DNA of 64,000 nt, taken from positions 248,001 to 312,000 of the forward strand of contig NZ_CP061306.1 of NCBI RefSeq assembly GCF_018687815.1, given 5' to 3'. Below, piece after piece: positions 38,027-47,057 of the stretch. The notes beneath the pieces were generated by a model. It was not told where the DNA came from, searched no databases, and saw only the letters and a program-made list of their open reading frames with translations. Source of the stretch: Polynucleobacter sp. JS-JIR-II-b4 (GTDB taxonomy: Bacteria; Pseudomonadota; Gammaproteobacteria; Burkholderiales; Burkholderiaceae). Made by a program: the position numbers and the translations under genes. How positions within the stretch are numbered: the stretch's first letter is position 1; each line of letters starts with the position of its first letter.

Positions 38027-39040
38027 ATGAAGACAATTTTAGTTACTGGCGGGACAGGCTATATCGGATCGCATACCGTAGTGCAGTTATTGAATGCTGG
38101 TATCAATGTGGTGATTTTGGATAACCTCTGTAACAGCAATAAAGCAGTTATCCAACGAATTGAAAACCTTACGAATAAGAGCCCCTATTTTGTTGAAGGG
38201 GATATTCGGGATCGGACAACCTTAAGACATTTATTTGAACAATATTCATGTGATGCGGTGATTCACTTTGCGGGATTAAAGGCGGTTGGTGAGTCTGAAG
38301 AAAATCCTTTGAAATATTTTGATAACAATGTCTCTGGAAGTGTGACCCTCTTTGAAGAAATGCTTCGGGTCAATGTCAATACCCTAATATTTTCATCCTC
38401 GGCTACCGTATATGGTAACCCAGGAGTTGTTTGTTATAGCGAAAGTACTCCGTTACAGCCAATTAATGTTTATGGTCAAACCAAATTGATGGTTGAGGAT
38501 ATTTTGCGATCCCTCAAAAAGTCAAAACCAGACTTTCAGATTGCATTACTACGCTATTTCAATCCGGTTGGTGCTCATGAATCCGGGCAAATGGGGGAAG
38601 ACCCATTTGGAACCCCCAATAATTTGATGCCATTCATTTCTCAAGTGGCTATTGGTACGAGACCCCAGTTAATGGTTTACGGCAACAATTACCCAACACC
38701 AGATGGAACGGGCTTGAGAGACTATATTCATGTTGAAGATTTAGCTGCCGGGCATTTAGCTGCTTTAAATCATTTGGGCCCCGACAATTCGTTTATTACG
38801 GTCAACCTTGGCACAGGGAGGCCTTATAGCGTCCTTGAAGTCATTAAGTCGTTTGAGAAAGCTTCTGGCAAGACAATTCCGTATGAGGTCGTTGGACCTC
38901 GCTCTGGTGATTTAGCCGAGTACTATGCTGACCCTAGCTTTGCTAAAACAGTTTTGGGTTGGGAAGCTAAATTAGGTATTGATCGGATGTGCGCGGATTC
39001 GTGGAGATGGCAGAAAAATAACCCAAAGGGTTATCTATAA
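38027..39040 (+). CDS. galE: UDP-glucose 4-epimerase (first of two)
   Basis: GalE interconverts UDP-glucose and UDP-galactose. The 337-residue SDR protein has TGGTGYIGSHTVVQLL, VIHFAGLKAVGES, IFSSSATVYGNPG, YGQTKLMVED with the YxxxK pair, and GLRDYIHVEDLA. ATG 38027 is preferred over GTG 38009 because GAGG at about 38017-38020 is correctly spaced. It sits between nrdR and the adk terminator, away from the glycan regions, and has a paralogue at 57206. Confidence 0.93.
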   Translation: MKTILVTGGTGYIGSHTVVQLLNAGINVVILDNLCNSNKAVIQRIENLTNKSPYFVEGDIRDRTTLRHLFEQYSCDAVIHFAGLKAVGESEENPLKYFDNNVSGSVTLFEEMLRVNVNTLIFSSSATVYGNPGVVCYSESTPLQPINVYGQTKLMVEDILRSLKKSKPDFQIALLRYFNPVGAHESGQMGEDPFGTPNNLMPFISQVAIGTRPQLMVYGNNYPTPDGTGLRDYIHVEDLAAGHLAALNHLGPDNSFITVNLGTGRPYSVLEVIKSFEKASGKTIPYEVVGPRSGDLAEYYADPSFAKTVLGWEAKLGIDRMCADSWRWQKNNPKGYL

Positions 39041-39060
39041 ACATTCTCAATAGATAAATA

Positions 39061-39087
39061 AAAAAGGACTGCATTGCAGTCCTTTTT
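39061..39087. terminator. Bidirectional terminator between galE and adk
   Basis: AAAAAGGACTGC and GCAGTCCTTTTT form a perfect stem with an ATT loop. T runs on both strands let it end both galE (plus) and adk (minus) transcripts; it lies about 20 bases from each stop codon. Confidence 0.9.
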
Positions 39088-39103
39088 TGCTTTATAGGTT
39101 GAA

Positions 39104-39817
<714 letters not shown>

Positions 39818-39884
39818 TTAGTTACCTATTGCCTAGGATTATCCCCGAGAAACTTAAAGCCACGGTGGCTTTGGCTTTTGGCCC

Positions 39885-40658
39885 TCAGTTAGCCCAGGAG
39901 CGAGCCAGTAACTGACGTACTCTTTCAAGGTCTTCTAGGGTATCAACCCCAGCTGGGGGTGCTTCTGATGCGGTATGAACAGCTATGCGATAGCCATTCC
40001 ACAGGGCGCGTAATTGCTCTAATGCTTCAGCTTGCTCTGGGGGTGCTGGTTCTAGGCGGGTATAGGCCTGTAAAAAGTCAGCTCGATAGGCATAAATCCC
40101 CAAATGGCGTAAATGCTCTATTTTTTGATTGGCTTGAAGATCTCTCACAAAAGGAATCGGCGCTCTTGAAAAATACAGTGCCTCACCTAAGCGATTCAGC
40201 ACTACTTTCACCACATTGGGATTATTGATCTCTGATGCTTCAGTAAGGGGTACGGCTACTGTGGAGATGGCGCACTCTTTATGCTGCGCCAAAGTGCTAG
40301 CAACTTGATTAATGAGTTCTGGAGGAATGAGAGGCTCATCACCTTGTACATTCACGATTAATGCATTGTTGGGTAATTTGAGTAACTGCGCTACCTCTGC
40401 AATGCGATCGGTTCCTGTTGGGTGATCTGCGCCAGTCAGTAAGCACTCGATGCGGTGCTCATCACAAGCGGCTTGTACCTCTGGTGAATCAGTAGCTACC
40501 ACTACGCTTTGTGCAAGTGATTGCTTGGCACGTTCAGCTACGCGGATCACCATAGGCTTGCCGCCAATGTCCGCCAAAGGTTTACGCGGTAAGCGTGTTG
40601 ATCCTAGTCTAGCTGGAATAACAACTAAAAATTCGGGAGCCTTGGAGTCAGCGTTCAT
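39885..40658 (-). CDS. kdsB: 3-deoxy-manno-octulosonate cytidylyltransferase
   Basis: KdsB activates Kdo as CMP-Kdo for LPS inner core. The 257-residue protein has VVIPARLGSTRLPRKPLADI, VQGDEPLIPPELI, the metal/substrate segment ALYFSRAPIPF and HLGIYAYRADFL. It is separated from adk by 115 bases and from the Trm112-like gene by about 20 bases, all on the minus strand. Confidence 0.96.
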   Translation of the reverse strand: MNADSKAPEFLVVIPARLGSTRLPRKPLADIGGKPMVIRVAERAKQSLAQSVVVATDSPEVQAACDEHRIECLLTGADHPTGTDRIAEVAQLLKLPNNALIVNVQGDEPLIPPELINQVASTLAQHKECAISTVAVPLTEASEINNPNVVKVVLNRLGEALYFSRAPIPFVRDLQANQKIEHLRHLGIYAYRADFLQAYTRLEPAPPEQAEALEQLRALWNGYRIAVHTASEAPPAGVDTLEDLERVRQLLARSWAN

Positions 40659-40679
40659 TGAAAGGTGATGTTTATTTAA

Positions 40680-40859
40680 TTAAACGATTTCATCAGCGCT
40701 TATGCTGCGTGCTTCATCAACAAGCATCACTGGCACATCATCTCGAATGGGGTAAGCCAAGCGGTCTGCTTTGCAAATAAGTTCATGTTTCTCGGCATCT
40801 AAATGCAGTTGGCTTTTGCACAAAGGGCAAACCAAAATATTGAGCAGTCGTTTATCCAT
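40680..40859 (-). CDS. Trm112 family zinc protein (YcaR-like)
   Basis: This 59-residue ORF starts MDKRLLNILVCPLCKSQLHL and ends with the family pattern YPIRDDVPVMLVDEARSIS. Two CPLC/C-type cysteine sites (C11, C14 and C29) match the small zinc-ribbon Trm112/YcaR family. It sits between kdsB and lpxK, exactly where the E. coli ycaR gene lies between lpxK and kdsB. Function in bacteria is not settled; eukaryotic Trm112 activates methyltransferases. Confidence 0.9.
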   Translation of the reverse strand: MDKRLLNILVCPLCKSQLHLDAEKHELICKADRLAYPIRDDVPVMLVDEARSISADEIV

Positions 40860-40931
40860 GATTTCTTTGCAGTGATCTAAATGAAGAGTTTAAATAAAAG
40901 AGGACACAGTGTAGTGCTATGTAGGCTAAAC

Positions 40932-42023
40932 CTACAAGGTGTAGCGATAAGGATCCGGTCTTTGTAGGATAGATTGCAGCCAGTCAGCCAGACTATCTGG
41001 GAGGGTGAGATTCATTGGGACCACCCAAATACGCTCGTCTGCAATCGCTGCGCATTTCACGGCATCTTTTTCGGTAATGAGGATGCATTGCGCATTGATC
41101 TTGGTAAAGAACTCAGGAGTGAAGGTTGCGTGATCTGAGAGAGGAATGGATTTGCCGGCAATACCTTGTTTGAGCAAATCATCAAAAAAGCGTTGTGGAT
41201 TACCCAGGGCGGCAACAGCAGTAATCTTATTAGGTAAATAACTATCGGCAATCTGAGCAAGCGTCTGTGTATTTGTTGGGTTGATCAATTGATAGGCATT
41301 TCCCAAATTGCCCTGCAGCGAAAATGCACGGCGCCCCAAAAAGTATTCTTCCTGATGGCCAGACCTGGATTCAGAACCTTTTGTTTTTCCAGTAAATAAA
41401 GTCGCATCACGTCCACGTGTAGCTGGTTCGCGCAAAGGACCGGCCGGCAGTAAAAAGCGATTGCCCTCGCCCCGTCCATCACGCACTACAAATTCGATAT
41501 CGCGACCACCCTCGCGAGCAGGCCAGCGGGCTAACCCGCTATGTTGAAGGCCGTCATCGCTGATGATGACATTCACATCTGGTGAATGCTTGAGTAAAGA
41601 CCGAATACTTTTCTGACGCTTTGGAAATACCCAGATCGGAAATTGATCATGCGTACGTTTTGCAATTAATACAGGTTCATCACCCACCAAAGATGGTTCA
41701 GAATGACTGCTAACTTGCAATGGAGTGGTTTGTGCAGAAGAACCATAGCCTCTGCTAATGATGCCGGGTCTCCAGCCAAGTTGTTGCAGGCGCTCTGCTA
41801 AAGCAATGACGATGGGTGTCTTTCCTGTTCCGCCTACGCGAATATTACCCACAATAATGACTGGTACTGAAGCAGGCTTTTGTTTTACTAGGCCGGTATC
41901 CTGAATCAATTTTCGTACGCGTATCACCAAGCCATACAGCCAAGAAATTGGCCATAAGAATAGGCTAGTAGGACCTCGTCTTTCCCAAAACTTGGGCGCT
42001 TTACGGAAAAAAGAAAATGACAT
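40932..42023 (-). CDS. lpxK: Tetraacyldisaccharide 4'-kinase
   Basis: LpxK adds the 4' phosphate to lipid A disaccharide at the inner membrane. The 363-residue protein has an N-terminal membrane-associated segment (TSLFLWPISWLYGLVI), the P-loop IRVGGTGKTPIVI with GGTGKT at 64-69, and SDDGLQHSGLARW. ATG 42023 is used because the longer ORF runs into exbD. Neighbouring kdsB gives another LPS step. Confidence 0.93.
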   Translation of the reverse strand: MSFSFFRKAPKFWERRGPTSLFLWPISWLYGLVIRVRKLIQDTGLVKQKPASVPVIIVGNIRVGGTGKTPIVIALAERLQQLGWRPGIISRGYGSSAQTTPLQVSSHSEPSLVGDEPVLIAKRTHDQFPIWVFPKRQKSIRSLLKHSPDVNVIISDDGLQHSGLARWPAREGGRDIEFVVRDGRGEGNRFLLPAGPLREPATRGRDATLFTGKTKGSESRSGHQEEYFLGRRAFSLQGNLGNAYQLINPTNTQTLAQIADSYLPNKITAVAALGNPQRFFDDLLKQGIAGKSIPLSDHATFTPEFFTKINAQCILITEKDAVKCAAIADERIWVVPMNLTLPDSLADWLQSILQRPDPYRYTL

Positions 42024-42048
42024 GAAGAATAGTTTCTTTATTCGGAAA

Positions 42049-42540
42049 TTATTTCTTAGTTTGATTACTAAATTGGCTGCTAAAGACAATATTAGAGAGA
42101 TTGGCATCGCGTGCCGCCTCAAGCGCGCTCATGACCGCCTGGTGGGGCGCTCTTGCATCAGCATCGATGTTGACCTGCAAAGAGTTGGCGCCATCTTTCT
42201 GAGAGCTTTGTCCATTGAGCTGAGTTAGCGCATAACCGAGTTGTGATCGATCGGTGACTTTGCCATTAACCGCAAAGCGGCCATCACGACTGACTGCAAT
42301 ATGAATTTGCTTTATCTCTGCTTGGCTTTCACTGCCATTGGCAGTGGGTAAGGTAATAGCTAATTCTTGATAGCGTGTAAAAGTTGTGGAGATCATTAAG
42401 AAGATCAGCACTACTAAGAGCACATCAATAAAAGGAATGAGATTAATTTCTGGTTCTATTGATGCAGCGCTAGAGTCACTAACGCCTGCCCCCAGAGAAA
42501 ATCTTCTCTTAGCTTGTGGGTGTGTATCTAACCAACTCAT
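42049..42540 (-). CDS. exbD: ExbD/TolR family biopolymer transport protein
   Basis: The 163-residue protein has the ExbD core EINLIPFIDVLLVVLIFLM with the channel aspartate and a periplasmic domain ending DANLSNIVFSSQF. With ExbB it forms a proton-driven motor for outer membrane transport, normally with TonB. It overlaps exbB by four bases. This is a second motor pair in the window, beside TolQR. Confidence 0.9.
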   Translation of the reverse strand: MSWLDTHPQAKRRFSLGAGVSDSSAASIEPEINLIPFIDVLLVVLIFLMISTTFTRYQELAITLPTANGSESQAEIKQIHIAVSRDGRFAVNGKVTDRSQLGYALTQLNGQSSQKDGANSLQVNIDADARAPHQAVMSALEAARDANLSNIVFSSQFSNQTKK

Positions 42541-43205
42541 TTTGAAGTATCAATAGCGTTGTTTGGAACGTTTGGAGTGTTTGGATAGAGCTTCTTAAAT
42601 AGTTGACGCGTAAATTCTTCGCATTCGCGTTGACGTTGATTGGCCATTGCACGTAGACCTCTCCATGCAGCAAGCGCTGGAATGGCGATCAATAATCCAA
42701 ATGCAGTGTTGTACAACGCCACTGAGATACCATGCGCCAATTGTTGCGGGCTACCCGCAGTGCCATTCATTGCGCCTTGGCTACCAAAAATTTCAATCAT
42801 GCCAACCACTGTGCCAAATAAACCAAGCAAAGGGGCAATCGTCGCAATCGTAGCTAGCGCGCCAAGGTAGCGATCTAAATTTTGCCAAGTCGCTTGTGCG
42901 CTAGCCTGTAATTCTTCTAAAGCAGCCTCGGAACTACTGCCAGACAATTTTTCTTTTAGTGCGCATGCCAATAAAGGGCTTGCTGGGGAAAGGCTGGCTA
43001 ATGCTGCAATCTGCTGTTCAGAAACTGGGGATTTGCTCCCAACAATCTGATTTGCAAGAGAAAAGACACTTTCCAGACTGTTTTTGGGAAAAATATGGGT
43101 TTGTCGTAGATACCAGGTTCGCTCTAAGGCAATAGCCAGGCCAATAATGGAAATAATCAAGAGGGGCCAAATGGGCCAGCCAGCGGATAGTAAGATGGAG
43201 TACAT
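42537..43205 (-). CDS. exbB: ExbB/TolQ/MotA family proton channel protein
   Basis: The 222-residue protein has an N-terminal hydrophobic segment (PIWPLLIISIIGLAIALERTW), then IAPLLGLFGTVVGMIEIFGS and NTAFGLLIAIPALAAWRG, the paired channel helices of the ExbB family. First gene of the lpxK-kdsB-adk run. No tonB is adjacent, so its partner is elsewhere or its cargo differs. Confidence 0.9.
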   Translation of the reverse strand: MYSILLSAGWPIWPLLIISIIGLAIALERTWYLRQTHIFPKNSLESVFSLANQIVGSKSPVSEQQIAALASLSPASPLLACALKEKLSGSSSEAALEELQASAQATWQNLDRYLGALATIATIAPLLGLFGTVVGMIEIFGSQGAMNGTAGSPQQLAHGISVALYNTAFGLLIAIPALAAWRGLRAMANQRQRECEEFTRQLFKKLYPNTPNVPNNAIDTSK

Positions 43206-43518
43206 AAGCTCAGTACTTTAGCTGAATTAAAAAGCCTGTTTCAGAAAGCTAGCCTGTGGATAACTCTGTGCAAAACTTTTTTCAATTTGCCCCGTAAGTC
43301 CTTGATAGATGGTTGACTAGGTTTTATATTGATTTAAATTGAGCTTATTGAGCAGATTAATTCTTATATAAATCAATGACTTGTATTTTGTATGTTGGAT
43401 TTATGAGACGTTTTGGGTCAGTAATTACTTACTTATGAGCATTTAACCTAGAGTGAGTCTGTATCTGTGGATATTTATTGGCGCCTAAGCCAGATGGCCG
43501 TGTGATTAAAGAGAAAAA
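43206..43518. other. 313-base gap between exbB and xseA
   Basis: No ORF or RNA gene is evident. The region is AT-rich and must hold divergent promoters for exbB and xseA. It includes a perfect DnaA-type 9-mer TGTGGATAA (43255-43263), a one-mismatch copy TGTGGATAT (43466-43474), and ATATAAATCAATGACTT (43366-43382), which matches 16 of 17 bases with a sequence upstream of the HiPIP gene. Confidence 0.6.
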
Positions 43519-44733
43519 ATGTCGGAAATATCAAGGGAAATTCTAAGTGTCGGTGATCTAAACCGCGCCATTGCTGCCTCTTTGGAGGATCGTTTCGATG
43601 CCGTTTGGGTTAGCGGGGAGATTTCGAACTTTAAAGCTTATGACAGTGGGCACTGGTATTTCTCTTTGAAAGACGAAGAGGGGCAGATTCGCTGTGTCAT
43701 GTTCCGTGGCCGTAATGGTCAGGTCGGGTTTATGCCGCAATCCGGAGATTTGGTTGAGGTAAGCGCCAATCTGGGTATGTATGTTCCTCGCGGAGATATT
43801 CAGCTCACCATTCAGACTTTACGTCGCGCAGGTATGGGTGGACTTTATGAAGCCTTCTTAAAACTCAAAGCCAAACTCGCTAAAGAAGGTTTGTTTGATG
43901 ATGAGCGCAAACGCGAGATCCCAACGCATCCAAGATCCATTGGCATCATCACATCACCACAAGCAGCTGCACTCAAAGATGTCTTAAGCACTTTGGCAAG
44001 AAGAGCGCCGCATATTCCGATTGTGATTTATCCAACCTTGGTTCAGGGTCCCGATGCTCCCGCTGGAATTGTTGCATCACTCAAAGCTGCTAATAAAGAA
44101 AAAGCAGTTGATGTCATCTTGCTGGTGCGCGGTGGTGGCAGCATTGAAGATCTGTGGGCATTTAATGATGAGCAACTCGCTTATGCGATTGCAGATTCAT
44201 CCATCCCGGTCGTAAGCGGCGTTGGACATGAAACTGATTTCACGATTGCTGACTTTGTTGCTGACCTGCGTGCACCAACGCCGACGGGTGCGGCAGAGCT
44301 TGCGGCGCCACGTAGGGATCAAATGTTGCAAGAACTTGATGCCATCATGCAGGCCTTGCTTCAGCGCATCAGTCAGCGAGTTGAGCGCGAGGCACAAACC
44401 TTAGATCAATTGGCTTTGAGACTCAGTCATGCCTTGCCCAACCCGGACCGCATGCGTGAACAAATTTATGGCTGGCAGCAACGATTAAACCAAGCGTGGT
44501 CAGTGCGCATGGAAAACTGGAAGCGTAATCAAGTGCACTATCAATCTCAGTTAGAGATGCTCAATCCACAGAGAACGTTGGAGCGTGGATATGCGGTGAT
44601 ACTGAGTAAAAACAAAGAAGAGTTGCATGCAGTGCGCAAACCAAATGAACTGGTTACGGATCAAGAATATGAAATACAGGTTGCCGAGGGTAGTGTGACA
44701 GTAGAGTTAGCTAAAGTCGCTCGTGTGAAGTAG
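43519..44733 (+). CDS. xseA: Exodeoxyribonuclease VII large subunit
   Basis: XseA is the catalytic subunit of exonuclease VII, which degrades single-stranded DNA. The 404-residue protein has an N-terminal OB fold with SGEISNFKAYDSGHWYFSLK, LKLKAKLAKEGLFD, and the catalytic segments ILVRGGGSIEDLWAFNDEQL and HETDFTIADFVADLRAPTPT. The C-terminal 60 residues are coiled-coil-rich, ending ILSKNKEELHAVRK. Convergent with murB. Confidence 0.95.
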   Translation: MSEISREILSVGDLNRAIAASLEDRFDAVWVSGEISNFKAYDSGHWYFSLKDEEGQIRCVMFRGRNGQVGFMPQSGDLVEVSANLGMYVPRGDIQLTIQTLRRAGMGGLYEAFLKLKAKLAKEGLFDDERKREIPTHPRSIGIITSPQAAALKDVLSTLARRAPHIPIVIYPTLVQGPDAPAGIVASLKAANKEKAVDVILLVRGGGSIEDLWAFNDEQLAYAIADSSIPVVSGVGHETDFTIADFVADLRAPTPTGAAELAAPRRDQMLQELDAIMQALLQRISQRVEREAQTLDQLALRLSHALPNPDRMREQIYGWQQRLNQAWSVRMENWKRNQVHYQSQLEMLNPQRTLERGYAVILSKNKEELHAVRKPNELVTDQEYEIQVAEGSVTVELAKVARVK

Positions 44734-44757
44734 GCAAAATTCTACTTAGTGCTATGA

Positions 44758-45795
44758 CTAGAGGATGTTCGGTTCAATCTGTAAGCTAACACCAAATTTA
44801 TCGTGCACTTTTTCCTGAATGCATTTGGCCAAGCCCAGAATGTCTTGAGCGGTACCGCCACCATGATTGACTAGTACAAGCGCTTGATTTTCATAAACAC
44901 CAACCGAGCCCATACGTTGGCCCTTAAAGCCGCATTGATCAATTAGCCAACCGGCTGCGAGTTTGCGCTTACCGGCTGCGTCTGGATAAGACACTAGATC
45001 TGAATGAGTCTTAAGCAAAGTTTCATACTGCTCAATAGGAACTACAGGGTTCTGAAAGAAGCTCCCAGCATTACCAATCACCTTGGGATCTGGCAGCTTA
45101 TGAGTACGCACTTTACATACCGCTAAGAAGATATCTTCAGGACTTAGGCTGGAGTTCTCAGAAAATTGCTTTGCAAGATCTGCATAGTGGATACGCGCCT
45201 GCCAAGCTTTAGGCAGTTTAAAAACGACCTTTGTCACAATAAAGCGGTAGGGATTTTTCTTGAAGTAGCTATCGCGGTAAGCAAAGTGGCACGCCTCATT
45301 TTGGAGGGTGACAAAGGCATGCTCTTTTGTATCAAAGGCTTCAATGCTGTCTATGTAATCTGCAACTTCTACACCATAGGCGCCGATGTTCTGGATGGGT
45401 GCTGCCCCAACTGTCCCAGGGATAAGTGCTAGGTTTTCTAAACCAGGCAAATCATTCTCGAGCGTCCAGGCAACGAGTTCATGCCAGTTAACACCACCAC
45501 CGACTGCTAGATAGCTTGCCTTGTCATCGGAGGAAATGATTTCTTGCCCAGCGATATTCATGAGGAGGGTGGCACCTGGCAAAGTGCTTGGGAGAATGAC
45601 ATTGCTACCCCCGCCTAAAACCCGCCATGGCAGTTTTTTTTCAGCAACCTCTGCGATTACTCCCGGAATTTGCTCGGGCGCGGTAATTTCGTAGGCCAGT
45701 TCCGCGCTAGCGTCAAAGCCAAAGGTGTTGCGGTGCTTCAATCCCAAATTTGGGATCAATTTTGCGGGCTGGGGCGCATTTTGAGCACGGTTCAT
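44758..45795 (-). CDS. murB: UDP-N-acetylenolpyruvoylglucosamine reductase
   Basis: MurB reduces UDP-GlcNAc-enolpyruvate to UDP-MurNAc in peptidoglycan synthesis. The 345-residue FAD protein has LKHRNTFGFDASAE, PWRVLGGGSNVIL, GLENLALIPGTVGAAPIQN and IGNAGSFFQNPVV with the catalytic serine, ending in LVNHGGGTAQDILGLAK. It is the E. coli-like type I form by length. Confidence 0.95.
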   Translation of the reverse strand: MNRAQNAPQPAKLIPNLGLKHRNTFGFDASAELAYEITAPEQIPGVIAEVAEKKLPWRVLGGGSNVILPSTLPGATLLMNIAGQEIISSDDKASYLAVGGGVNWHELVAWTLENDLPGLENLALIPGTVGAAPIQNIGAYGVEVADYIDSIEAFDTKEHAFVTLQNEACHFAYRDSYFKKNPYRFIVTKVVFKLPKAWQARIHYADLAKQFSENSSLSPEDIFLAVCKVRTHKLPDPKVIGNAGSFFQNPVVPIEQYETLLKTHSDLVSYPDAAGKRKLAAGWLIDQCGFKGQRMGSVGVYENQALVLVNHGGGTAQDILGLAKCIQEKVHDKFGVSLQIEPNIL

Positions 45796-45932
45796 GCCAC
45801 AATCTTATTCGTAAAAGAACCCTGAGCATATTTTTTGGCAGCATAGGAAGCAAGAAATCTGTGATGGACGCCAAAATAGCCAGGAAATGTAAAGATTACG
45901 AGAGTAATTACGAGAAAACATAGGGAGTAAAA

Positions 45933-46418
45933 ATGCCAACATTTGACGTAGTTTGTGAGCCTGACATGGTTGAGCTCAAAAATGCCATCGAGCAATCAAA
46001 TAAAGAAATTACCAATCGTTTTGACTTCAAGGGGTCTGATAGCCGTGTTGAACAAAAAGACGAGGCACTCATTTTATTTGGTGATGACGATTTTAAATTA
46101 GGTCAAGTGCGTGATGTCTTGATTAATAAAATGGCTAAGCGCAATGTGGATGTGCGTTATCTCAAAGATGAGAAAACAGAAACCATTGGTAGCGATAAGC
46201 GTAAGCAAACGATGAAGATTCAAAAAGGGATCACTTCGGACTTAGCAAAAAAAGTTGTGCGCATCATTAAAGACAGCAAGCTCAAAGTACAAGCCAGTAT
46301 TCAGGGTGATGCAGTGCGTGTCACGGGTGCAAAGCGTGATGACTTACAAGAAACAATGGCCTTGCTTAAAAAAGAAGTAACAGAAGCGCCATTGGGCTTT
46401 AATAATTTCCGTGACTAA
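45933..46418 (+). CDS. yajQ: YajQ family cyclic-di-GMP-binding protein
   Basis: The 161-residue protein has the two-fold YajQ fold: [50 protein letters not shown] and [19 protein letters not shown]. Some homologues bind cyclic di-GMP and act with transcription factors; others have RNA-related roles. GGGAG upstream marks the start. It ends eight bases inside the broken antitoxin ORF. Confidence 0.92.
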   Translation: MPTFDVVCEPDMVELKNAIEQSNKEITNRFDFKGSDSRVEQKDEALILFGDDDFKLGQVRDVLINKMAKRNVDVRYLKDEKTETIGSDKRKQTMKIQKGITSDLAKKVVRIIKDSKLKVQASIQGDAVRVTGAKRDDLQETMALLKKEVTEAPLGFNNFRD

Positions 46419-46617
46419 GAAGAAGCTTAGTGCAATGAAGATGCTTAAACCCATTCCTATATTTCAATCAGAACTTGATGAAAGACGGTTTTGGGAAATG
46501 AATGATGCTTCTGATTATTTTGATTTAAATAAAGCATTAAGAGTGGCAACACCAAATCTAAGACCCCACTCTGCGACTATGAAGTCTCAAGTTGGGGTAT
46601 TTGGAAAATTGATATAG
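46411..46617 (+). pseudogene. Truncated BrnA/CopG-type antitoxin remnant
   Basis: Within the 68-residue ORF the segment PIPIFQSELDERRFWEMNDASDYFDLNKALRV followed by TPNLRP matches the start of CopG/BrnA-type antitoxins (K-F-S-E-x-E-E-R-x-F-W...DYFDWSKA). In full members SIS-I-RLP and a ribbon-helix-helix follow; here the sequence changes to GVFGKLI and stops, so the DNA-binding part is missing. No partner toxin is intact upstream. It is probably a decayed toxin-antitoxin module adjoining the intact pair below. Confidence 0.6.
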
Positions 46618-46690
46618 GACTTTATTTGGTGAAGGAACCCGGAAATTAGTTAAATCAGGTATCCGTAATTTGCCGTTGATTTGGGTTAAA

Positions 46691-46709
46691 TCCCATCTAT
46701 TCAATGGGA
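46691..46709. repeat. Inverted repeat upstream of the toxin-antitoxin pair
   Basis: TCCCAT, seven bases, ATGGGA form a perfect inverted repeat about 10 bases upstream of the -35 element. It could be a binding site for a regulator or leftover of a decayed module; no further support. Confidence 0.35.
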
Positions 46710-46718
46710 GCGTAAAGA

Positions 46719-46747
46719 TTGCAATTACACCCAAAATAGTATATATT
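46719..46747 (+). promoter_or_regulatory. Candidate sigma-70 promoter of the toxin-antitoxin operon
   Basis: TTGCAA (46719-46724) and TATATT (46742-46747) are 17 bases apart, ideal spacing, with four and five matches to consensus. The start codon of the antitoxin is 31 bases beyond the -10. Confidence 0.6.
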
Positions 46748-46763
46748 TTATATATATATAAAT
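46739..46763. promoter_or_regulatory. AT-rich palindromic stretch over the -10 element, candidate operator
   Basis: An alternating TA tract (TATATATTTTATATATATATA) with dyad symmetry overlaps the -10 box. Ribbon-helix-helix antitoxins typically repress their own promoter at such palindromes, so this is a plausible operator. Simple AT repeat sequence is the alternative. Confidence 0.45.
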
Positions 46764-46778
46764 TAACGAGGTGCCATC

Positions 46779-47057
46779 ATGAGAGCTTCAAACGAAAACC
46801 TGTTGGTCAAATTCCGCTCTAAAGACACCCAATTTGGCGTGACTCGAACAACGGTTAAGGCAATTGCTAAAGAGCTCGATGTCAATGAAACGCAGGTTAT
46901 CCATATGGCCTTGTCAAAATTTGCTACTGATGTTTTGCCTTCTTATGCCCCTGATGATGGCCCGTTGACCGCAAAACAAGTCTTGGCATTGCGCAAGGAT
47001 GCGGCCAAGCGCTTACCAAAAGGAAAATTGCTTGCACGCGATGCATTGTTTGCATGA
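46779..47057 (+). CDS. Putative type II antitoxin (ribbon-helix-helix-like)
   Basis: The 92-residue protein is proposed as the antitoxin of the adjacent MazF/PemK-type toxin. A short strand (ENLLVKFRSK) followed by TRTTVKAIAKELDVNETQVIHMALSKF (about 22-48) looks like a ribbon-helix-helix DNA-binding segment, and the C-terminal LTAKQVLALRKDAAKRLPKGK is a charged tail of the type that wraps toxins. GAGG precedes ATG 46779. It overlaps the toxin start by four bases (ATGA). No name could be assigned. Confidence 0.7.
   Translation: MRASNENLLVKFRSKDTQFGVTRTTVKAIAKELDVNETQVIHMALSKFATDVLPSYAPDDGPLTAKQVLALRKDAAKRLPKGKLLARDALFA

Noticed and set aside
43206..43518. DnaA-type boxes as part of a replication origin
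   Set aside because: Only two boxes, no dnaA or dnaN nearby, and no clustered AT-rich 13-mers. Regulatory use or chance is more likely.
46691..46709. TCCCAT/ATGGGA hairpin as a terminator for yajQ
   Set aside because: The stem is only six pairs and is not followed by a T run.
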